Shown here piece after piece: positions 7,903-17,620 of a DNA stretch of 64,000 nucleotides. The DNA is from Marinobacter sp. NP-4(2019) (GTDB lineage: Bacteria; Pseudomonadota; Gammaproteobacteria; Pseudomonadales; Oleiphilaceae), in the NCBI RefSeq assembly GCF_003994855.1, contig NZ_CP034142.1, positions 868,001 through 932,000 on the forward strand, written 5' to 3'. The stretch's first letter is position 1. The number at the start of each line of letters is the position of its first letter. The position numbers and the translations under genes were made by a program. Below the pieces are notes generated by a model. The model did not search any database. It was not told the origin of the DNA and saw nothing but the letters and a program-made list of their open reading frames with translations.

Positions 7903-7932
7903 GGCTGGTGGCTTTGTGCCACCGGCCTTTTT
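7903..7932 (+). terminator. Partial terminator (attenuator) between rplL and rpoB
   Basis: A ten-pair stem (GGCTGGTGGC / GCCACCGGCC, one G-U) with a short loop is followed by TTTTT. In E. coli an attenuator at this position lets only part of the rplKAJL transcription continue into rpoBC; the same role is inferred. Confidence 0.75.
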
Positions 7933-8104
7933 CTGTTGTATATGCTATAGAGTCTGGTGTGCAATTACAGGTTGATGTCAGTTTCTATAACCTACAGCCA
8001 GAGTCTTGTTCAAGACGGCGCAGTATGCCGAGCAAATCGGCCCCGAAGCAGAACAATGGTTGCTTCTTGATACCAGGTATCAGGTCTAAAGCTGGGGAAT
8101 GCAG

Positions 8105-11100
8105 ATGACTTACTCCTACACTGAGAAAAAGCGGATTCGCAAAGATTTTAGTAAATTGCCTTCCGTGATGGACGTCCCCTATTTGCTGTCTATTCAGCTG
8201 GATTCGTTCCGGGACTTCCTCCAAATGGAAGCCGCACCTGAAGATCGCCGGGAAACCGGTCTTCACGCAGCATTCAAATCCGTATTCCCGATTGTCAGTT
8301 ACTCTGGCAACGCCGCGCTCGAATACGTGAGTTACCGCATCGGCGAGCCGGTATTTGATGTCAAGGAATGCCAGCTTAGGGGCGTAACCTATGCAGCGCC
8401 GCTGCGCGTCAAAGTCCGCCTTATCATTTACGATAAGGAATCGTCCAACAAGGCGATCAAGGACATCAAAGAGCAGGAAGTCTACATGGGCGAAATGCCC
8501 CTGATGACGGAGAACGGTACCTTTGTTATTAACGGTACCGAGCGAGTAATCGTCTCCCAGCTCCACCGTTCACCTGGTGTGTTCTTCGATCACGACAAGG
8601 GTAAAACCCACTCATCCGGTAAGCTGCTTTATTCAGCTCGGGTGATTCCTTACCGTGGCTCCTGGCTCGATTTCGAATTCGATCCAAAAGATTGCGTCTT
8701 CGTTCGTATCGACCGTCGTCGGAAGCTGCCGGCGTCCATCCTTCTGCGGGCGCTGGGGTATAACTCCGAGCAGATGCTGGAGATGTTCTTCGAAACCAGT
8801 AAATTCGCTGTCGGCGCAGAAGTGTGCAAGCTCGAACTGGTTCCGAGTCGTCTGCGGGGCGATATTGCGACCTTTGATATCAAGGACAACGAGGGCAACC
8901 TCATTGTTGAGGAAGGTCGCCGGATTACCGCCCGTCACATCAAGCAGCTCGAAAAGACCGGCATCAGCGAACTGGAAGTGCCCACCGAATACCTCTATGG
9001 CCGCGTACTGGCCAAGGATATGGTGGACACCAAGTCTGGTGAAGTGCTTGTTGAGGCCAACAGTGAGCTGACCGAAGAGGTTGTTGCCAAGATTCTGGAC
9101 GCTGGTGTGACGGAGATTGAAACTCTGTACACCAACGATCTGGACTGCGGTCCGTTCATGTCCGACACCTTGCGCATCGATCCGACCCGCTCTCCGCTGG
9201 AGGCGCTGGTTGAAATTTATCGCATGATGCGCCCGGGTGAGCCGCCCACAAAAGAGTCGGCGGAAAACCTGTTCAATAACCTGTTCTTCTCCGAGGAGCG
9301 TTACGACCTGTCTGCGGTTGGCCGCATGAAGCTGAACCGTCGTCTGCGCCGCGAGGAAAGTACCGGTGAAGGCACACTGACTCATGAAGACATCATCGAC
9401 GTCCTTAAGACGCTGATCGATATCCGTAACGGCCAGGGCAACGTCGATGACATCGACAACCTGGGTAACCGTCGCGTTCGCTGTGTCGGTGAAATGGCGG
9501 AAAACCAGTTCCGTGTTGGTCTGGTGCGTGTTGAGCGTGCAGTCCGCGAGCGTCTGAGCCTGGCTGAAAGTGAAGGCCTGATGCCTCAGGATCTGATTAA
9601 CGCCAAGCCGGTGGCCGCTGCTGTTAAGGAATTCTTTGGTTCCAGTCAGCTGTCCCAGTTCATGGACCAGAACAACCCGCTGTCCGAGGTAACGCACAAG
9701 CGTCGTATTTCAGCTCTCGGCCCCGGCGGTCTGACCCGTGAGCGTGCTGGTTTCGAGGTTCGGGACGTACACCCGACTCACTACGGTCGTGTTTGTCCTA
9801 TCGAGACGCCGGAAGGTCCGAACATCGGCCTGATCAACTCGCTGGCAACCTACGCTCGCTCCAACTCCTACGGCTTCCTGGAAAGTCCGTACCGTAAGGT
9901 GGTTGATGGCGAGGTGACCGATGAAGTGGTCTATCTCTCCGCGATCGAAGAGAGCAACTACATCATCGCACAGGCCAGTGCGGCAATGGACGAGAACAAG
10001 CGTCTGTCTGACGAGCTGGTTACGGTCCGTCACCAGAACGAATTTACCGTTACGCCACCGGAAAACGTCAACTTCATGGACGTGTCTCCGCGTCAGGTTG
10101 TCTCGGTTGCGGCATCGCTGATCCCGTTCCTCGAGCACGACGACGCCAACCGTGCTCTGATGGGCTCCAACATGCAGCGTCAGGCCGTGCCGACTCTGCG
10201 CTCTCAGGTGCCGCTGGTTGGTACCGGTGTAGAGCGTACCGTGGCCCAGGATTCCGGCGTCTGTGTGACCGCTCGTCGCGGTGGTGTGATCGAGAGTGTC
10301 GATGCCGCCCGTGTGGTTGTCCGCGTCAATGACGACGAAACCGAAGCCGGCGATGCTGGTGTGGATATCTATAACCTCACCAAGTACACCCGCTCGAACC
10401 AGAACACCTGTATCAACCAGCGCTCCATCGTGCGTCAGGGTGATGTGGTTGCCCGTGGTGATGTGCTGGCTGACGGACCGTCCGTCGATCTGGGTGAACT
10501 GGCCCTGGGGCAGAACATGCGTATCGCGTTCATGCCCTGGAACGGCTATAACTTTGAGGATTCCATTCTCATCTCCGAGAAAGTGGTTCAGGAAGATCGA
10601 CTTACCACTATCCACATTCAGGAACTGACCTGTGTGGCTCGTGATACCAAATTGGGCAGTGAGGAAATCACCGCGGATATTCCGAACGTTGGTGAAAGTG
10701 CGCTGTCCAAGCTGGATGAGTCTGGCATTGTTTATATCGGTGCGGAAGTTGGCCCTGGTGACATTCTGGTAGGCAAGGTAACGCCGAAGGGCGAAACCCA
10801 GCTGACACCGGAGGAAAAACTGCTGCGTGCCATCTTTGGAGAGAAGGCCTCGGACGTTAAGGATACGTCCTCACGTGTGCCGACCGGCACCCGTGGAACG
10901 GTTATCGACGTTCAGGTCTTCACTCGTGATGGTATCGAGAAGGATCAGCGCGCCCAGTCCATCGAGAAAGAGCAGTTGGACCAGTACCGCAAGGATCTGA
11001 AGGACGAGTATCGTATCGTTGAAGGGGCTACCTTCGAGCGTCTGACCAGCGCTCTGACAGGGCAGGAAGTGATCAGCGGCCCGGGCCTCAAGAAAGGCGC

Positions 11101-12181
11101 GAAGCTTGATGACGCTTACTTGGCCGAACTGCCGCGTGATGACTGGTTCAAGCTGCGGATGAAGGACGAAGCCCTGAACGAGCTGCTGGAGAAATCCGAG
11201 CAGGGGCTGGAGGATCGCAAGAAAGAACACGAAGCACGCTTCGACGACAAGAAGGGCAAGCTGCAACAGGGCGATGACCTCGCTCCGGGCGTGCTCAAGA
11301 TCGTCAAGGTGTATCTGGCGATCAAGCGTCGAATCCAGCCCGGCGACAAGATGGCCGGCCGTCACGGTAACAAGGGTGTTATCTCTGCGGTGATGCCGAT
11401 TGAAGACATGCCTTACGATGATAATGGCACGACCGTCGATATCGTTCTGAACCCGCTGGGTGTTCCCTCGCGGATGAACGTAGGTCAGGTGCTCGAAACT
11501 CACCTGGGTGCTGCGGCGAAGGGGCTGGGTGAGCGTATCAGCCAGATGCTGGATGAGCAGCGCAAGGTGGCTGAGCTGCGTCAACTGCTGGATGAGATCT
11601 ACAACCACTCTGATGAAGTGACCAAAGTGGATCTGGACTCGTTCAGTGACAAGGAAATCCTTGAGATGGCGGGCAACCTGCGTAGTGGTGTTCCCATGGC
11701 GACGCCGGTCTTTGACGGCGCCAAGGAAGCCGAGGTCAAGCGTATGCTCGAGCTGGCTGGCCTGAATACCACGGGGCAGACCAAGTTGTACGATGGCCGT
11801 ACCGGTGATGCATTTGATCGTCCGGTTACCGTGGGCTACATGTACATACTCAAGTTGAACCACCTGATCGACGACAAGATGCACGCTCGTTCCACCGGTT
11901 CATACAGCCTGGTTACCCAGCAGCCGCTGGGTGGTAAGGCGCAGTTCGGTGGTCAGCGCTTCGGTGAGATGGAAGTGTGGGCCCTGGAAGCCTACGGTGC
12001 GGCGTATACGCTGCAGGAAATGCTTACCGTTAAGTCTGATGATGTAAACGGTCGGACCAAGATGTACAAGAACATTGTCGATGGCGACCATCGTATGGAG
12101 CCGGGCATGCCCGAATCCTTCAACGTTCTTGTCAAGGAGATCCGCTCGCTGGGTATCGACATCGAGCTGGAATCCGACTGA
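8105..12181 (+). CDS. rpoB: DNA-directed RNA polymerase subunit beta
   Basis: A 1358-residue beta subunit forming one pincer of RNA polymerase and part of the catalytic centre. The start is set at the ATG of MTYSYTEKKRIRKDF, the family N-terminus; another ATG two codons upstream (8099) is possible. The rifampicin-binding cluster near residues 515-545 (SQLSQFMDQNNPLSEVTHKR, then ISALGPGG) reads as wild type. The C-terminal GGKAQFGGQRFGEMEVWALEA clamp motif is present. It is followed by rpoC after 80 bp with a hairpin between them. Confidence 0.98.
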   Translation: MTYSYTEKKRIRKDFSKLPSVMDVPYLLSIQLDSFRDFLQMEAAPEDRRETGLHAAFKSVFPIVSYSGNAALEYVSYRIGEPVFDVKECQLRGVTYAAPLRVKVRLIIYDKESSNKAIKDIKEQEVYMGEMPLMTENGTFVINGTERVIVSQLHRSPGVFFDHDKGKTHSSGKLLYSARVIPYRGSWLDFEFDPKDCVFVRIDRRRKLPASILLRALGYNSEQMLEMFFETSKFAVGAEVCKLELVPSRLRGDIATFDIKDNEGNLIVEEGRRITARHIKQLEKTGISELEVPTEYLYGRVLAKDMVDTKSGEVLVEANSELTEEVVAKILDAGVTEIETLYTNDLDCGPFMSDTLRIDPTRSPLEALVEIYRMMRPGEPPTKESAENLFNNLFFSEERYDLSAVGRMKLNRRLRREESTGEGTLTHEDIIDVLKTLIDIRNGQGNVDDIDNLGNRRVRCVGEMAENQFRVGLVRVERAVRERLSLAESEGLMPQDLINAKPVAAAVKEFFGSSQLSQFMDQNNPLSEVTHKRRISALGPGGLTRERAGFEVRDVHPTHYGRVCPIETPEGPNIGLINSLATYARSNSYGFLESPYRKVVDGEVTDEVVYLSAIEESNYIIAQASAAMDENKRLSDELVTVRHQNEFTVTPPENVNFMDVSPRQVVSVAASLIPFLEHDDANRALMGSNMQRQAVPTLRSQVPLVGTGVERTVAQDSGVCVTARRGGVIESVDAARVVVRVNDDETEAGDAGVDIYNLTKYTRSNQNTCINQRSIVRQGDVVARGDVLADGPSVDLGELALGQNMRIAFMPWNGYNFEDSILISEKVVQEDRLTTIHIQELTCVARDTKLGSEEITADIPNVGESALSKLDESGIVYIGAEVGPGDILVGKVTPKGETQLTPEEKLLRAIFGEKASDVKDTSSRVPTGTRGTVIDVQVFTRDGIEKDQRAQSIEKEQLDQYRKDLKDEYRIVEGATFERLTSALTGQEVISGPGLKKGAKLDDAYLAELPRDDWFKLRMKDEALNELLEKSEQGLEDRKKEHEARFDDKKGKLQQGDDLAPGVLKIVKVYLAIKRRIQPGDKMAGRHGNKGVISAVMPIEDMPYDDNGTTVDIVLNPLGVPSRMNVGQVLETHLGAAAKGLGERISQMLDEQRKVAELRQLLDEIYNHSDEVTKVDLDSFSDKEILEMAGNLRSGVPMATPVFDGAKEAEVKRMLELAGLNTTGQTKLYDGRTGDAFDRPVTVGYMYILKLNHLIDDKMHARSTGSYSLVTQQPLGGKAQFGGQRFGEMEVWALEAYGAAYTLQEMLTVKSDDVNGRTKMYKNIVDGDHRMEPGMPESFNVLVKEIRSLGIDIELESD

Positions 12182-12206
12182 GCCGAATTGTTTTTTGGCA
12201 GCGTGA

Positions 12207-12230
12207 GCGGGAAGCCCTCTGGGCTCCCGC
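12207..12230 (+). other. Stem-loop in the rpoB-rpoC intergenic region
   Basis: GCGGG-A-AGCCC pairs with GGGCT-CCCGC around a TCT loop (one bulged A). No T run follows, so it is more likely an mRNA stability or processing structure than a terminator. Confidence 0.5.
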
Positions 12231-12261
12231 CCGAGATTAACGCCATCCGGAGCTTTTACTG

Positions 12262-15200
12262 ATGAAAGATTTGCTGAATCTTCTCAAGAGCCAGAATCAA
12301 AGCAAGGAATTTGATGCTATCCGTATCGGGCTGGCATCTCCCGACATGATTCGGTCATGGTCTTTTGGCGAGGTCAAAAAGCCTGAGACTATTAACTACC
12401 GTACCTTCAAGCCGGAGCGTGACGGTCTGTTCTGTGCCAAGATCTTCGGCCCGATCAAGGATTATGAGTGCCTGTGTGGCAAGTACAAGCGCCTCAAACA
12501 TCGCGGTGTGATCTGCGAAAAGTGCGGCGTTGAAGTTGCGCTGGCCAGTGTTCGTCGTGAGCGGATGGGCCATATTGAGCTGGCCAGCCCGGTCGCTCAC
12601 ATCTGGTTCCTGAAGTCACTGCCGTCCCGTATCGGCCTGATGCTGGATATGACCCTGCGTGACATCGAGCGGGTGCTTTACTTCGAGTCCTTCATTGTCA
12701 TTGATCCGGGCATGACGACCCTGGAGAAGGGCCAGCTGCTGAATGATGAGCAGTACTACGAGGCACTGGAAGAGTTTGGTGACGAATTCGATGCCCGTAT
12801 GGGTGCCGAGGCCGTCAAGGAATTGCTGGAAGGGATTGATCTCCAGGAAGAAGTGGATGCTCTGCGTGAGGAGATCCCGCAGACCAACTCCGAAACCAAG
12901 ATCAAGAAGTTCAGCAAGCGCCTGAAGATTCTCGAGGCCTTCCTGTACTCCGGCAACAAGCCGGGTGATATGGTGATGACCGTGCTGCCGGTTCTGCCGC
13001 CGGACCTGCGTCCGCTGGTACCGCTGGACGGTGGCCGCTTTGCCACGTCTGACCTGAACGACCTGTACCGTCGGGTGATCAACCGGAACAACCGCCTCAA
13101 GCGCCTGCTGGAGCTGAATGCTCCGGACATCATCGTGCGCAACGAAAAGCGGATGCTGCAGGAAGCCGTAGACGCACTGCTGGACAACGGCCGTCGTGGC
13201 CGCGCCATCACCGGCACCAACAAGCGCCCGCTGAAGTCTCTGGCTGACATGATCAAGGGTAAGCAGGGTCGTTTCCGTCAGAACCTGCTGGGTAAGCGCG
13301 TGGACTACTCCGGTCGTTCCGTGATCGTGGTGGGTCCGTACCTGCGCCTGCATCAGTGTGGTCTGCCGAAGAAAATGGCTCTGGAACTGTTCAAGCCGTT
13401 TATTTTCTCCAAGCTTGAGCACCGTGGCCTGGCAACCACGATCAAGGCCGCCAAGAAGATGGTCGAACGCGAAGAAGGCGTGGTCTGGGATATCCTGGAT
13501 GAAGTCATCCGCGAACACCCGATCATGCTGAACCGTGCGCCGACCCTGCACCGTCTGGGTATTCAGGCGTTCGAGCCGGTGTTGATCGAAGGCAAGGCGA
13601 TTCAGTTGCACCCACTGGTGTGTGCCGCCTACAACGCCGACTTCGATGGTGACCAGATGGCGGTACACGTACCGCTGACCCTGGAAGCCCAGTTGGAAGC
13701 CCGTGCGTTGATGATGTCGACCAACAACGTGCTGTCACCGGCCAACGGCGAGCCGATCATCGTGCCGTCCCAGGACGTGGTTCTGGGTCTGTACTACATG
13801 ACCCGTGAGCGTAAGAGCGCACTGGGTGAAGGTATGGTCTTTGCCGACGTGAAAGAGGCACACCGTGCCTACGGTGCCGGCAAGGTCGACCTTCAGGCCA
13901 TCGTCAAGGTGCGTGTGAAAGAAGTCACGATCCAGGAAGACGGTCAGCGTACCGAAGAGTACAAGATTGTTGATACCACCGTTGGTCGCGCACTGCTGTT
14001 CGATATCGTGCCGGACGGTCTGTCTTTCGAGCTGGTCAACAAGCCGATGGTCAAGAAGGCGATCTCCAACCTGATCAACACCTGTTACCGGGATGCGGGT
14101 CTGAAAGACACCGTCATCTTCGCCGACCAACTGATGTACATGGGTTACCACTACGCCACGGTCTCCGGTATCTCGATCGGTTTCAATGACTTCGAGATCC
14201 CGCCGGAGAAGTACGAGCTGGTGGATGCCGCCTCCGAGGAAGTGAAGGACATCGAAACCCAGTACGCGTCCGGTCTGCTGACCCAGGGCGAGAAGTACAA
14301 CAAGGTTATCGATATCTGGTCCCGCGCCAACGACAAAGTGTCCAAGGCGATGATGGAGCGCCTGTCGAAAGAGCAGGTGATCGGCCCTGATGGCAAGCCG
14401 GTGAAGGGCGAAGACGGCGAAGACGAAATGCAGGAGTCGTTCAACTCCGTGTACATGATGGCCGATTCCGGGGCGCGGGGTTCCGCTGCCCAGATCCGTC
14501 AGCTCGCCGGTATGCGTGGCCTGATGGCGAAGCCGGATGGCTCCATCATCGAGACGCCGATCACCGCGAACTTCCGTGAAGGTCTGAACGTACTGCAGTA
14601 CTTCATCTCCACACACGGTGCTCGTAAGGGTCTGGCGGATACCGCCCTGAAGACCGCGAACTCCGGTTATCTGACGCGTCGTCTGGTTGACGTCTCTCAG
14701 GATCTGGTGGTGACCGAGGAAGATTGTGGCACCTCCGAAGGCCTGCTGATGACGCCGCACATCGAAGGTGGCGACGTTGTTGTGCCTCTGGGTGATCGGG
14801 TACTGGGTCGTGTGACCGCCCGTGACGCATTCACCCCGACCGACAAGGACAACGCGGTTGTTCCGTCCGGCACCTTGCTGGATGAGAAAACCGTTGAAAC
14901 CCTGGAACGGGCCGGTGTGGACGAAGTCTGGGTTCGCTCCGCGATTACCTGTGAGACGCGCCACGGTATCTGCTCCAAGTGCTACGGTCGTGATCTGGCC
15001 CGTGGCCATGAGGTCAACGTGGGTGAGGCCGTGGGTGTCATCGCCGCCCAGTCTATCGGTGAGCCGGGTACTCAGCTGACCATGCGGACGTTCCACATTG
15101 GTGGTGCTGCGAGCCGGGCCTCCGCCGTGGACAATATCCAGGTCAAGCATGGCGGCACCGTTCGCCTCCACAACCTGAAGTCTATTGAAAAGAGCGATGG

Positions 15201-16476
15201 TTCCCTGGTAGTGATCTCCCGCTCCTCCGCGCTGGCAATCGCCGATGACCAGGGCCGTGAGCGTGAGTGGTACAAGCTGCCTTATGGCGCGGTTCTGTCC
15301 GTGAAACACGGGGATGCCGTGGAAGCCGGCGTCGTGGTCGCCAAATGGGATCCGCATACTCACCCGATCATTGCGGAAGCCGGTGGTACCGCCAAGTTTG
15401 TCAATATGGATCAGGGCATTACCGTCCGTACCCAGACCGACGAACTGACCGGTTTGTCCACCATGGAAGTGATCGATTCGAAGGAGCGTCCGGCTGCTGG
15501 CAAGGACATCCGTCCGGCTATTCAGCTGGTTGACGAAAAGGGCGAGGACGTGGAGCTGCCGGGCGGCGGTACTGCGATCTTCTTCCTGCCGGCCAATGCT
15601 CTGGTGACCATGGCCAACGGTGCCAGGATCGAGCTGGGTGATGTCGTTGCACGTATTCCTCAGGAAAGCTCGAAGACCCGGGATATCACCGGTGGTCTGC
15701 CGCGGGTTGCCGACCTGTTCGAGGCGCGTCGACCGAAAGAGTCGTCCATCCTGGCAGAAATCAGCGGCACGGTATCTTTCGGCAAGGAAACCAAGGGCAA
15801 GAAGCGCCTGGTGATCACTCCGAAGGACGGCGACGCCTACGAAGTGCTGATTCCGAAGCATCGTCAGCTCAACGTGTTTGAAGGTGAAACCGTTGAGAAG
15901 GGTGAAGTGATTTCCGACGGTCCGTCCAACCCCCATGACATTCTGCGTCTGCTGGGTGTGGTTGAGCTGGCCAAGTACATCACCAACGAAATCCAGGACG
16001 TTTACCGTCTGCAGGGCGTTGTCATCAACGATAAGCACATCGAGGTTATCGTTCGTCAGATGCTGCGCAAGGTGGAGATTACCGATCCGGGTGATACCAC
16101 GCTGTTGTCTGGTGATCAGGTCGAAATCACCCAGGTTCTGGAAGAAAACGAAAAGGCCAATGCGGCAGACAAGGAGCCGGCACGGTTCGAGCGTCTGCTG
16201 CTGGGTATCACCAAGGCTTCACTGGCAACCGAGTCGTTCATTTCCGCGGCTTCGTTCCAGGAAACCACCCGGGTGCTCACCGAAGGTGCGGTCACCGGTA
16301 AGCGTGATTACCTGCGCGGCCTGAAGGAAAACGTTGTGGTTGGTCGCCTGATCCCGGCCGGTACCGGTCTGGCGTACCACAATGAGCGTCGTCGCAAACG
16401 CGACCTGGAAGAGCAGGGCGTAACCGCGGCCGACGTGGAAGAAGCTCTGAGTGCTGAGCTCAACCGCGAAAGCTGA
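12262..16476 (+). CDS. rpoC: DNA-directed RNA polymerase subunit beta'
   Basis: A 1404-residue catalytic subunit. The N-terminal zinc ribbon (CLCGKYKRLKHRGVICEKC, about residues 70-90), the Mg-binding active-site loop NADFDGDQMA (about residues 457-466), the second zinc site (CETRHGICSKC, about residues 896-907) and the trigger-loop region (MRTFHIGG) are present. Length equals that of pseudomonad-type beta'. The long antisense open frame at 13735-16038 is only a shadow of its codon usage. Confidence 0.99.
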   Translation: MKDLLNLLKSQNQSKEFDAIRIGLASPDMIRSWSFGEVKKPETINYRTFKPERDGLFCAKIFGPIKDYECLCGKYKRLKHRGVICEKCGVEVALASVRRERMGHIELASPVAHIWFLKSLPSRIGLMLDMTLRDIERVLYFESFIVIDPGMTTLEKGQLLNDEQYYEALEEFGDEFDARMGAEAVKELLEGIDLQEEVDALREEIPQTNSETKIKKFSKRLKILEAFLYSGNKPGDMVMTVLPVLPPDLRPLVPLDGGRFATSDLNDLYRRVINRNNRLKRLLELNAPDIIVRNEKRMLQEAVDALLDNGRRGRAITGTNKRPLKSLADMIKGKQGRFRQNLLGKRVDYSGRSVIVVGPYLRLHQCGLPKKMALELFKPFIFSKLEHRGLATTIKAAKKMVEREEGVVWDILDEVIREHPIMLNRAPTLHRLGIQAFEPVLIEGKAIQLHPLVCAAYNADFDGDQMAVHVPLTLEAQLEARALMMSTNNVLSPANGEPIIVPSQDVVLGLYYMTRERKSALGEGMVFADVKEAHRAYGAGKVDLQAIVKVRVKEVTIQEDGQRTEEYKIVDTTVGRALLFDIVPDGLSFELVNKPMVKKAISNLINTCYRDAGLKDTVIFADQLMYMGYHYATVSGISIGFNDFEIPPEKYELVDAASEEVKDIETQYASGLLTQGEKYNKVIDIWSRANDKVSKAMMERLSKEQVIGPDGKPVKGEDGEDEMQESFNSVYMMADSGARGSAAQIRQLAGMRGLMAKPDGSIIETPITANFREGLNVLQYFISTHGARKGLADTALKTANSGYLTRRLVDVSQDLVVTEEDCGTSEGLLMTPHIEGGDVVVPLGDRVLGRVTARDAFTPTDKDNAVVPSGTLLDEKTVETLERAGVDEVWVRSAITCETRHGICSKCYGRDLARGHEVNVGEAVGVIAAQSIGEPGTQLTMRTFHIGGAASRASAVDNIQVKHGGTVRLHNLKSIEKSDGSLVVISRSSALAIADDQGREREWYKLPYGAVLSVKHGDAVEAGVVVAKWDPHTHPIIAEAGGTAKFVNMDQGITVRTQTDELTGLSTMEVIDSKERPAAGKDIRPAIQLVDEKGEDVELPGGGTAIFFLPANALVTMANGARIELGDVVARIPQESSKTRDITGGLPRVADLFEARRPKESSILAEISGTVSFGKETKGKKRLVITPKDGDAYEVLIPKHRQLNVFEGETVEKGEVISDGPSNPHDILRLLGVVELAKYITNEIQDVYRLQGVVINDKHIEVIVRQMLRKVEITDPGDTTLLSGDQVEITQVLEENEKANAADKEPARFERLLLGITKASLATESFISAASFQETTRVLTEGAVTGKRDYLRGLKENVVVGRLIPAGTGLAYHNERRRKRDLEEQGVTAADVEEALSAELNRES

Positions 16477-16489
16477 GTTGAGAAGTGCG

Positions 16490-16522
16490 CCACCCACCGG
16501 TAGTTACTTACGCGGTGGGTGG
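16490..16522 (+). other. Strong stem-loop downstream of rpoC
   Basis: A perfect ten-pair stem (CCACCCACCG / CGGTGGGTGG) with a 13-nt loop lies 14 bp after the rpoC stop. It is followed by TTAAAAAG rather than a T run, so termination here would be weak or Rho-aided; 3'-end protection of the rpoBC mRNA is another possibility. Confidence 0.5.
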
Positions 16523-16542
16523 TTAAAAAGAGATCAGTCACC

Positions 16543-16571
16543 TTGACTGTGCAGGGGTGCAGGCTTAAACT
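16543..16571 (+). promoter_or_regulatory. Putative sigma70 promoter of the str operon
   Basis: TTGACT (16543-16548) and TAAACT (16566-16571) are separated by 17 bp, 73 bp upstream of rpsL. A perfect hairpin (16587-16609) would lie in the resulting leader. Confidence 0.5.
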
Positions 16572-16586
16572 TGCGTCCCTTAAATT

Positions 16587-16609
16587 TTGCCCCCAGCTTC
16601 TGGGGGCAA
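16587..16609 (+). other. Stem-loop in the rpsL leader
   Basis: A perfect ten-pair stem TTGCCCCCAG / CTGGGGGCAA with a 3-nt loop. What follows (GTTTCATTGATATGG) is only weakly T-rich, so it could be a leaky terminator for readthrough from rpoC or a 5'-leader structure of the str mRNA. Confidence 0.5.
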
Positions 16610-16643
16610 GTTTCATTGATATGGTTTTTTGGAGTTTGCTTAC

Positions 16644-17018
16644 ATGGCAACGATTAATCAGTTGGTGCGTAAGCCTCGTAAGCGCAAGGTAGCCAAGAGC
16701 GACGTTCCCGCGCTCCAGGCCTGCCCTCAGCGCCGTGGTGTGTGCACTCGTGTGTACACCACAACGCCGAAGAAGCCGAACTCAGCACTGCGTAAAGTGT
16801 GCCGTGTTCGTCTGACCAACGGCTACGAGGTTTCCTCATACATTGGTGGTGAAGGTCACAACCTTCAGGAGCACAGTGTTGTGCTGATCCGTGGCGGTCG
16901 AGTAAAAGACCTTCCGGGTGTGCGCTATCACACTGTTCGCGGAACGCTGGACACCCAGGGTGTACAGAACCGTAAGCAGGGCCGCTCCAAGTACGGTGCA
17001 AAACGACCCAAGTCCTGA
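16644..17018 (+). CDS. rpsL: 30S ribosomal protein S12
   Basis: A 124-residue decoding-centre protein. It starts at the ATG of MATINQLVRKPRKRK with GGAG 13 bp upstream; an in-frame upstream extension is not part of the family. The two streptomycin-determining lysines are wild type (TTTPKKPNSA around residue 43 and GRVKDLPGVRYH around residue 88). First gene of the str operon rpsL-rpsG-fusA-tuf. Confidence 0.99.
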   Translation: MATINQLVRKPRKRKVAKSDVPALQACPQRRGVCTRVYTTTPKKPNSALRKVCRVRLTNGYEVSSYIGGEGHNLQEHSVVLIRGGRVKDLPGVRYHTVRGTLDTQGVQNRKQGRSKYGAKRPKS

Positions 17019-17131
17019 TGTCCCACGCGGGTGTCTTTTATCGTTGCTTGTCAGAACGGTAAGAGTAAGGCTGAGTAGCTGATGCTATCTCAGGGGTTCC
17101 TGAAGACCTTTTAATAGATAAGGGCTTATCG

Positions 17132-17602
17132 ATGCCTAGAAGAAGAGTTGCAGCAAAACGGGAAATTATCCCGGATCCGAAATTCGGCAGTGCACGTCTT
17201 GCCAAGTTCATCAATCACGTGATGGAAAGCGGTAAGAAGTCAGTCGCAGAGCGCATTGTTTACGGCGCGCTGGACATTGTTGCCGAGAAGTCCAAGGAAG
17301 AGCCGATCGACATGTTCGAGAAGGCCCTGGAGAACATCCAGCCGATGGTTGAGGTTAAGTCCCGTCGTGTGGGTGGTGCTACCTACCAGGTGCCCGTAGA
17401 AGTACGGCCTTCCCGTCAGAACGCGCTGGCCATGCGCTGGCTCGTAGAATATTCACGGAAGCGCGGTGAGAAGTCCATGGCGCAGCGTCTGGCCGGTGAG
17501 ATTCTTGACGCCGCTGACAGCAAGGGCTCCGCTGTTAAGAAGCGTGAAGATGTACACCGCATGGCAGAAGCCAACAAGGCGTTCTCTCACTTCCGTTTCT
17601 AA
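17132..17602 (+). CDS. rpsG: 30S ribosomal protein S7
   Basis: A 156-residue primary assembly protein of the 30S head that contacts the mRNA exit channel and, in E. coli, represses the str operon. The N-terminus MPRRRVAAKREIIPDPKFGS and the beta-hairpin region VEVKSRRVGGATYQVPVEV are typical. The 113-bp gap from rpsL is where the S7 binding site lies in E. coli (there between rpsL and rpsG); a conserved structure here is not proven. Confidence 0.99.
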   Translation: MPRRRVAAKREIIPDPKFGSARLAKFINHVMESGKKSVAERIVYGALDIVAEKSKEEPIDMFEKALENIQPMVEVKSRRVGGATYQVPVEVRPSRQNALAMRWLVEYSRKRGEKSMAQRLAGEILDAADSKGSAVKKREDVHRMAEANKAFSHFRF

Positions 17603-17620
17603 TCAGCCGAGGTTTATACA

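Noticed and set aside
13735..16038. 767-codon open frame on the minus strand inside rpoC
   Set aside because: It lies antisense to a highly conserved gene with biased codons, and its translation is low-complexity (His/Thr/Gln-rich) with no domain; a codon-usage shadow.
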